The notes beneath the pieces were generated by a model. It saw only the letters and a list, made by a program, of their open reading frames with translations, was not told the origin of the DNA and did no database searches. Positions 58,040 to 64,000 of a stretch of DNA of 64,000 nucleotides are shown one piece after another. The stretch covers positions 30,280,501 to 30,344,500 of the forward strand of contig CM027377.1 in NCBI GenBank assembly GCA_015680905.1, read 5' to 3'. Source of the stretch: Coptis chinensis (Eukaryota > Streptophyta > Magnoliopsida > Ranunculales > Ranunculaceae). The position numbers and the translations under genes are program-made. Each line of letters begins with the position of its first letter. Within the stretch, counting starts at the first letter, position 1.

Positions 58040-58460
58040 CCTGGCCGGTTTAAGCATTTCCACCACCGGTTCAACCATTTTCCAACCGGTTTGGGTGTTT
58101 TTCCAACCGGTTCACGCATTTTTTCGTCGGTTCAGACGTTTTCCAGCTAGTCCAGGTGTTTGTCATGCTAGGTTAGGCATTTTTTATGTTGGTTCAGGCA
58201 TTTTCCTACCGGTCCAAGTGTTTTTCATGCTGAGTCAAGCGTTTTTCATGACCGGTTTAGGCCTTTCCCAGCCGGTTTAGGCATTTTTTATCGGGTCAGG
58301 CGGTATACAGGCCGGTTCAGGCCTACTTATATCTGGATCTAACGAATTTCTACCATTTTCAGGCCGGGTAAGCATTTTTCCTTACCGGGTCAGCAATTTG
58401 CTAATCGGGTCAGTCCTTTTTATGCATATTTTGGCCATTTTTAGGCCGGGTAAAACTCTT
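58040..58460. repeat. Tandem repeats of about 23 bp in the Tat 3' region
   Basis: About 17 degenerate units of the form CCGGTTYAGGCATTTTTC, with spacing mostly 21-27 bp, lying just upstream (in the antisense sense) of the antisense gene. Tat elements are known to carry variable tandem repeats in the 3' UTR that can seed satellite DNA. The 61-codon frame across it is a by-product. Confidence 0.75.
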
Positions 58461-59130
58461 CCATGGCTATATCACTAACTTGGTCACTCATTCTACTCAC
58501 TAAAGTACTCAAGCTATGTGTTTTCAAAGAAATCCCCTAAAGATCATAAAATAGAAGTGAAAGGTTTTACCTAATTAACATCTAGTGACCACTACACAAA
58601 GGAATTAACTGAAAAAATGAAGCACACTTACATGGTAAGGCTTAGTTATTCACTTGTCCTTTTATTCTTCTTTCTCTTCTTATCTCTTTCTTTCACTCTC
58701 CACCCACACAATTGTTATCTCATTCTTTTAAACTTTCCACCCACCCATTTATTACCAACATTTTTTCTTTACCCCATTAACCCCTTTTACTTTTCCCACC
58801 TTTCGACTTTAGCCCCTATTATAAGTCACATCATTTATTGCTTTACACTCACTTCTCTCAATTTTTAGTTTACCTCTCATTGTAATTTTTTTTTCACTCT
58901 CCCTCATTTTTCCTTTTCACCATTTACCTATGAAAGTCATTTCCGTTTATACCCTTCCATTTTTTCACTTTTGTTTATTTCAATTATTTTCACACTTTTT
59001 ATCCCGTCTCCATTACATATTCCTTCTTATTTCAAATTACACCTTACACATTCTTTCTCATGTCATTTTGGTTTTTCCCAACACTTTAATTCTTCAATAG
59101 ATCATTTTCAACTTCGTTTGCTCATCTGTT
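58461..59130 (+). other. Tat 3' UTR, pyrimidine-rich
   Basis: Strongly C/T-rich (for example TTTTATTCTTCTTTCTCTTC near 58660) with no credible coding. The apparent 83-codon frame at 58617 is composition-driven. Confidence 0.5.
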
Positions 59131-59143
59131 GAAGAGGGGGCAA
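59131..59143 (+). promoter_or_regulatory. Tat polypurine tract
   Basis: GAAGAGGGGGCAA lies directly before the 3' LTR start TGTGTGTACCC. Confidence 0.75.
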
Positions 59144-59755
59144 TGTGTGTACCCTACATCATATTTTCGATCCAGAATGTACTCGGACCATGGATCGAGA
59201 GTGGGACCGGCCGGATCAGTTCGGTGGCTGTCAAATAAACACTTTCGGATCATCCGGTTCTCTAAATCCTGTCAGAGTTCACAACAGGTCCAGGGCCCAT
59301 CCAGGTGACCCAAGTTCATGGATCCAATCCATTCGGATGACTCTGATCCAATAACCAGATCCGTGGAGGCGAGAAATCCTAATCCGATAAGATCTTGCAC
59401 AAGGATAGAACGAAATCTTGGGGAATGATCCTATTTTAGATAAGATTATACTAGGATTCATCAAGGAAGGCAATCTCCGAGAATCCCTTTCTTGGCCACC
59501 AAGGCAGGAGATTGCTATATATATAGAGGCTTCTGCAGACTCCAAAATTACGTTTTATGATACTTGATCTCGGATTTCTCATTGGGTACGTAGGCAACCA
59601 GAACGTTGGTACAATATCTCTTCTTCAAAATACCTAATCCTATCTCTTTCGAGCTTTCGGAAGTACCATTACATCGGGAGTGTCGGGTTAACTTTTTGCC
59701 CGCTTTTGGAAGTACCATTACATCAGGAGTGCCAGGTTAACTTTTTGCCCCGACA
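59144..59755 (+). repeat. Tat 3' LTR
   Basis: Pairs with 47791-48420. It starts TGTGTGTACCCTACATC and ends GCCCCGACA. The last 50 bp are duplicated in tandem (GGAAGTACCATTACATC at about 59658 and again at about 59708), which the 5' LTR lacks. It does not have the 5' LTR's internal start duplication. Confidence 0.85.
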
Positions 59756-59802
59756 GCTATAATCCAATGGATGTGAGCTGTCAAGATAGTCAGTTATATA
59801 TA

Positions 59803-60198
59803 TAGTCTTTCTCTAAGCTACTTAAGTTCACTTAAAATAAGTACATAATTAAAACTTCACCTACAAAATAAATTCAACCCTAATTTTTTTATGGATATAA
59901 TATATTTACCATAAAGATCATCTCCACAAAATTTTAGCTAATTTAGAAGCCTCTAATATTGGCAAAAAATGATTACAAAAACTCAATATTTATGGACCGT
60001 TAGATTTATTTTTAAATATGACAACAATTTTTATCTATGTTAGAGGTTTCCAAATAAGATGAAATTTTGTGAAGATAATCTTAGGGGTAAGTGCTTCATA
60101 ACTACTAAAAATTAGGTTTGAATTCATTTTGTATGTGAAGTTTTACTTGCGTACTTATTTTAAGTTAACTTAAGTAGCTACTTTTTAGAGAATGACTG
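59803..60198. mobile_element. Foldback MITE with TA duplication
   Basis: A 396-bp segment that is self-complementary over nearly its whole length. The left arm TAGTCTTTCTCTAAGCTACT pairs with the right arm (CAGTCATTCTCTAA in complement), and inner arms such as AAAACTTCACCTACAAAATA pair as well. It is flanked by TA on each side (59801-59802, 60199-60200). A TA duplication suggests a Tc1/mariner-type relationship. There is no coding. Confidence 0.75.
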
Positions 60199-60200
60199 TA

Positions 60201-60925
60201 TTCTTAAGCGAACCATCCGTTTGCGGACTTGGGTGAACATGGGTCCATGGTAGACAAAACTTTTCGAAAATAAAAACTCTTAAAATCAACAAAGGATGAA
60301 CATACTCTCTCTTAAAACCAACAACATATAGAAATCTCTTACAGCGCATTCCTTATTCACATAAAAATCAAAACCTAAGGTGTGAAAGACAGGGAAAAGT
60401 TACAAAAAAGACAATCAAAGTTGAAGATTTGGTGTATGATTTCCACAAGTTTATGTTTCTTCTTATCTGATCTGTTTGAACTTTTGTATTAATTCACGTT
60501 CCTTCTTCGCAAGTGGTGTTTGTCTTAAAATTTGAAAATCTTATCTAATTTTATTGTTGATATCAATTGGGTTTTAATACCTGAACAATATCAAATCTAA
60601 TGGTTTGACTCAAAAGTATAAAATTTGGTTGAGAAGAAAGCAAGAATCAGAAGACTCGTTATCTAACTTCTCTTAAATTCAATCGTAAACTGCTTGATTC
60701 AACCTCTCGGGCATGAATTTAAGTAGATTAAGTTGACTTCAAATCAGTAAAATTAAAGATAAAAAAAAAAAAAAAAAAAAAACAGGCGTGAAGTTTGATT
60801 GTTCAAAAGAATAGAAAGAACCCAAAAGTGGAAATATTAAAAGTTTTACGCATCACTTTAATTTAGATCAAGTTAGCAATTGCTTTCAAAAGGTTTGACT
60901 TTCTAATGTTATCGTTATCTAATGT
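60201..60925. repeat. Repeat family R, copy 4
   Basis: Begins CTTAAGCGAACCATCCG right after the MITE and is collinear with copy 1 through GGTTTGACTTTCTAATGTTA. It includes an A-run (60762-60782). It lies on the other side of the Tat element from copies 1-3. Confidence 0.65.
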
Positions 60926-60986
60926 TAAATTGCATTTTATATTGAAATCCTAATAATGTATAACACTGATGGTTGCATTTTATTTA

Positions 60987-61819
60987 GGGTTATTTTGCTT
61001 TAGGTCATCGATCCCAATAATAGGGGTATTTGCATTGGATCCAATTTTTTTTGTTTATTAGCTTTAGGTCCCCCTACAGTTAGTTGATCGTCATTAACCA
61101 TGTTTGATTGTCTATTGTGGTGTGTCTGGTGTCGTGCATTTTCAAAATGTCTTAACTACCCCTCGCACACTTTGCACGTGCCCACACCAAAAACTCAACA
61201 TCCAAATTTCAATTTACCTAACATGTGTCGTAATCGTGGCTCCTCAATTCAACGACTGCTGTAAGATAGTTGTTGAGCACTCCGTCCCCAACGGTCATAT
61301 GATAGTTATATAAGAATGTACTCGATTTCTTCATTTTGAGCATCGACATGGGTGGAAGTCAAACTTGATCTTATCGTTGTTGCACCAAAGGCGTTCTTGT
61401 TTCTTAAGATTTTATAGTATGTCCATTAATGGCCGTAGAAGGACCTGAAGCAAAACAAATGTGTATATGGAAGGACTATATGATAATATTTTGTATTATA
61501 TTTCTTTTTTCAGATCTGATTTGTTTTTAACAGCAGTCGTTAAATTAGGAGCCACGATTACGACACGTGTCGGGTAAATTGAAATTTGGATTTTGAATTT
61601 TATGGTGTGGGCATGTGCAAATTGTGTGAGGAGTAGTTAAGGCATTTTGAAAGTGCACGACACCAGACACACCACAACATATAGTCAAACTTGGTCAATG
61701 ACAGTCAACGTAGTCAACCTTGGCGGCATGGGGACCTAAAACTAATAAACAAAAACTTTTGATCTAACGCATGAGATACCCATATTATTATTATTGGGAG
61801 GACCTAAAGCTAAATGACC
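60987..61819. mobile_element. Mutator-like foldback element, non-autonomous
   Basis: An 833-bp segment with inverted arms of about 280 bp: left about 60987-61270, right about 61525-61819. Both arms share CTTTAGGTC and, further in, GGTGTGTCTGGTGTCGTGCA. It is flanked by a perfect 10-bp duplication ATTTTATTTA (60977-60986 and 61820-61829). Long inverted arms and a 9-10 bp duplication fit Mutator-like elements. The unpaired centre has no transposase frame. Confidence 0.85.
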
Positions 61820-61829
61820 ATTTTATTTA

Positions 61830-62733
61830 TTGAGATAAGTTTTTGAATTCTCTCTATTCTCTCTCTATATCTCTTTTGTATACTCATATTTATTAATAAA
61901 AGCTTGGAGTTTCTACTTTATTATGTAAGTTCATATTATTTTGTAGTTATTTACATTTCTAATAACACTCAAAACACAGTTTGGTTCTAGAACATGGTAT
62001 AGCCTTCGGGTGGTCAAATAATTCCTACTTGTTTAAAAATTAGTTAATTTTGATCACAAACCTGGAAGCTAGTTTTTTACTTAACTGTAATTGTTTAATA
62101 TAATTGTTTCATTTCTTTTTAATTGATATAACATTTTATTGGATGGATAGAAAATATAAATTGGAAGGTTGGTATATTAGAAGTACATAAAAGGTGATGT
62201 TGTAATTTGCACTGGAATATTGTATTGGAATCTAGATACGAAGAAATGAAAACTATCCTAAAATAGCCTAATTCAACAATAACCCTTGGTCCAAACATAA
62301 AACAATATCAGCATTGACCCACAAACATAAAATCAATTCCCTCATCTCGGTCAATATTGAAAAGTTTGTAACAACCCCAACCCACAAGTGTGACATATTT
62401 GACAAAATCACAAAATGTGTGGAACTCGTGTTCAATGTCATAAACTAGGAAATTTTGCATAAAAAGACTATTATTTTCAAACTGCAATCAAAAGTGTCTA
62501 ATTGGTGTGGCACAATTCAACTTTACATTGTTGCCTGTTGGATAAGTTGTAATTGAGGGAAACCTATGGCGATAGACGACTATCTCCCTGCCAACGTGTA
62601 GCATGTTTGTTGGTCTTCGCCCTAAGATTGAGAACTCATGATTTGTGTTATTTGAGTATAAATAACCATATTAAATTGGATGCATATTTACAACTTTTAT
62701 AATTATGCAACTAAGCGGGCCTTTTAGGTTGAT
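61830..62733. other. AT-rich DNA, no feature seen
   Basis: No open frame, RNA gene, or repeat shared with the rest of the window could be recognised. Confidence 0.35.
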
Positions 62734-62943
62734 TTGCTTTTAAGGTTTAGTTTGAGAGATATTATGGAGTTACACAACACCCTCAATCACAAAAACTTGC
62801 CTATCGTGTGTCAGGTGTGCAAAAACGCCTTTTATAATGAGGCATGGTTTGCAATTCATGTGGACAAACATGGGCACATAAAGAATCCTGAGAAGAATGT
62901 ATGTGAAAGTTTCTCCCCTAGCATGTTATTGTTATTGTTATAA
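62734..62943 (+). CDS. Small reading frame with one C2H2 zinc-finger motif
   Basis: A 69-codon frame containing CQVCKNAFYNEAWFAIHVDKH, which fits C-x2-C-x12-H-x3-H exactly and has the usual Phe between the pairs. The flanks (MELHNTLNHKNLPIV before, KNPEKNVCESFSPS after) are not recognised. A GTATGTGAAAG splice-donor-like site follows the finger at about 62899, so the piece could be one exon of a larger or decayed zinc-finger gene. No promoter is evident. Confidence 0.35.
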   Translation: MLLRFSLRDIMELHNTLNHKNLPIVCQVCKNAFYNEAWFAIHVDKHGHIKNPEKNVCESFSPSMLLLLL

Positions 62944-64000
62944 ATATTTGGATTAATTTATCCTCATTATGCTTTTGTTGTTTTGAAATGTTGTTGTTAT
63001 AATGTGTTTTTGGTTTATCATTGATATGAATTTATTGTCGGGTATTTTTTTGTTTATTTTTATATATATATATATATATATTTTATATTTATTTTATATA
63101 TATATATATTTCAATTGTAGCGATTTTTGGCGATATTTGTTATTTGATGGACGCTTACTAGCCCTTTGTGTTTTTGGTGCACAACATTGTCGTGATAACC
63201 TGTGTTTTGTAGTTTTGAAAGCCATCTTCTTTGTTATATGGACGTGTGATTGAATTGCACGATAACCCAAAAGCAACCGGTTCAACAAAGTATTTGTATC
63301 AATTGTGACCGACCATACCATGGCTTAAACAATGATTTTCAACTACATTACCATCACTATCCATTACAAATCAAGATCCACCTTCCGCCTTCACTCATTT
63401 TTCTCTATGAATTAGACTCGTGATTATACTTTGCAACATTCAAATAGACGTTGGAACTCGGAAGTAGCATAAAAGCTTTGGATTTTTACTTTATTTGTTT
63501 ACATGTCATCAATACGTCCCCGCATTGAATTTCGTACGAAGAATTACTAACTATGCTTATCAATTAGTAACTCAGTACTTAACATGTCAATGACTTAGGC
63601 TAAGTGCACTCCCTATCTCTAAACCTGGAAAAAAACTGTGTTTTGAGAGTGTAGTACATTTTTGTGTTCAATGGACCAAATCATACTTCGCCAATTCAAC
63701 TGGCGCCAAATGAATCAAGAATTTTCTAATGGGGACACAGTCCATTTGACTCCAATTCAAACTGGTGCCAAATGAACCAATTTTTTTTTTTCTGCACCAT
63801 GTCTAGTGGCGTAATTTGAATGTTTACAAATAGAGCCAAATCAAGTGGCATAGAATGTACTCTATATTCCTCAAAATCACTTCTTTATATATAGGGGTAA
63901 TACGACAAATAGAGAGTTATTTCCGCCAGTTCTCATTCCACTTATACAGGAATACAATGCCATTGGACTCAACCTTACAAGAGTAACTTGCAATGAGTCA
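62944..64000. other. AT-rich DNA with a TA microsatellite
   Basis: Contains TA tracts at 63060-63107 and two related stretches, CAATTCAACTGGCGCCAAAT (63697) and CAATTCAAACTGGTGCCAAA (63754). The small frames at 63002 and 63094 (minus) overlap the microsatellite and are not believable genes. Confidence 0.4.

Larger units (their letters stand above)
47791..59755 (+). mobile_element. Tat-like Ty3/gypsy retrotransposon, both LTRs present
   Basis: An element of about 12 kb with paired LTRs (47791-48420 and 59144-59755). It has a primer-binding site, broken gag-protease-RT-RNase H-archaeal-type RNase H-integrase genes, a long 3' region with an antisense gene and tandem repeats, and a polypurine tract. 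Two RNase H domains and a very long 3' region mark the Tat/Ogre clade. The flanking 5-mers (TCATT left, GCTAT right) do not match, so the target duplication is lost or a border has been rearranged. Stops in every domain show it is inactive. Confidence 0.88.

Noticed and set aside
58095..58280. Phe-rich 61-codon frame
   Set aside because: Translation of the 23-bp tandem repeats.
1..64000. tRNA and rRNA genes
   Set aside because: No cloverleaf-consistent sequence or rRNA segment was recognised by eye; a tRNAscan-SE run would settle this.

Overview
This window is repeat-rich nuclear DNA of a flowering plant, most likely a eudicot. The signs are LTR retrotransposons of three plant lineages (Copia, Athila-like Ty3/gypsy, Tat-like Ty3/gypsy with two RNase H domains), Helitrons carrying a plant-type RPA70 gene, and fragments of three recognisable plant host genes: a PPR-SMR protein, a TCHQD-type glutathione S-transferase, and diacylglycerol kinase 1/2. 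I find no intact host gene. Almost every coding stretch is a decayed transposon gene or a captured fragment. The species cannot be told from the sequence.

Layout. 1-3798: 3' end of an Athila-like element (env-like C-terminus, 3' UTR, polypurine tract, LTR), inserted into the reverse transcriptase of a minus-strand Copia element (3799-7130). 7131-20547: Helitron territory with two canonical 3' ends (15130 and 20547). It holds an RPA70-like gene (8747-10955), a scrambled PPR fragment (about 11997-12717), two copies of a small gene with a TATA box and a 5'-UTR intron, a GST pseudogene (15838-16553), and reused sequence blocks. 20548-21430: a degenerate minisatellite of about 39 bp. 21828-29640: a decayed Athila-like gag-pol, interrupted by a hAT-like element (24910-26045) and a 5'-truncated LINE (27873-28908). 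29641-43266: the env-like and 3' part of Athila-like DNA, interrupted by a non-autonomous CACTA element (32286-35164), an inverted solo LTR (39076-40849), and a terminal-inverted-repeat element inside the final LTR.

43267-47430: an unclassified repeat family (R, about 0.8 kb) next to a diacylglycerol kinase fragment. Here 45440-46130 reads as a collinear blend of the repeat and the kinase region, which is either an assembly artefact or gene conversion. 47791-59755: a Tat-like element with both LTRs, gag, protease, RT, two RNase H domains and integrase. On its opposite strand, in the 3' region, lies a multi-exon gene (55658-57865). A tandem-repeat block and a polypurine tract follow. 59756-64000: a foldback MITE with TA duplication, a fourth R copy, a Mutator-like foldback element with a perfect 10-bp duplication, and a small C2H2 zinc-finger reading frame in otherwise featureless DNA.

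Read together, the window is a nested insertion record. Target-site duplications date the order: LINE, hAT, CACTA and solo LTR came after Athila; the Athila-like element came after Copia; the Tat element came after the R and kinase region. The most interesting parts are the spliced antisense gene in the Tat element, the scrambled PPR capture, the twin Helitron-borne small genes, and the mosaic segment.
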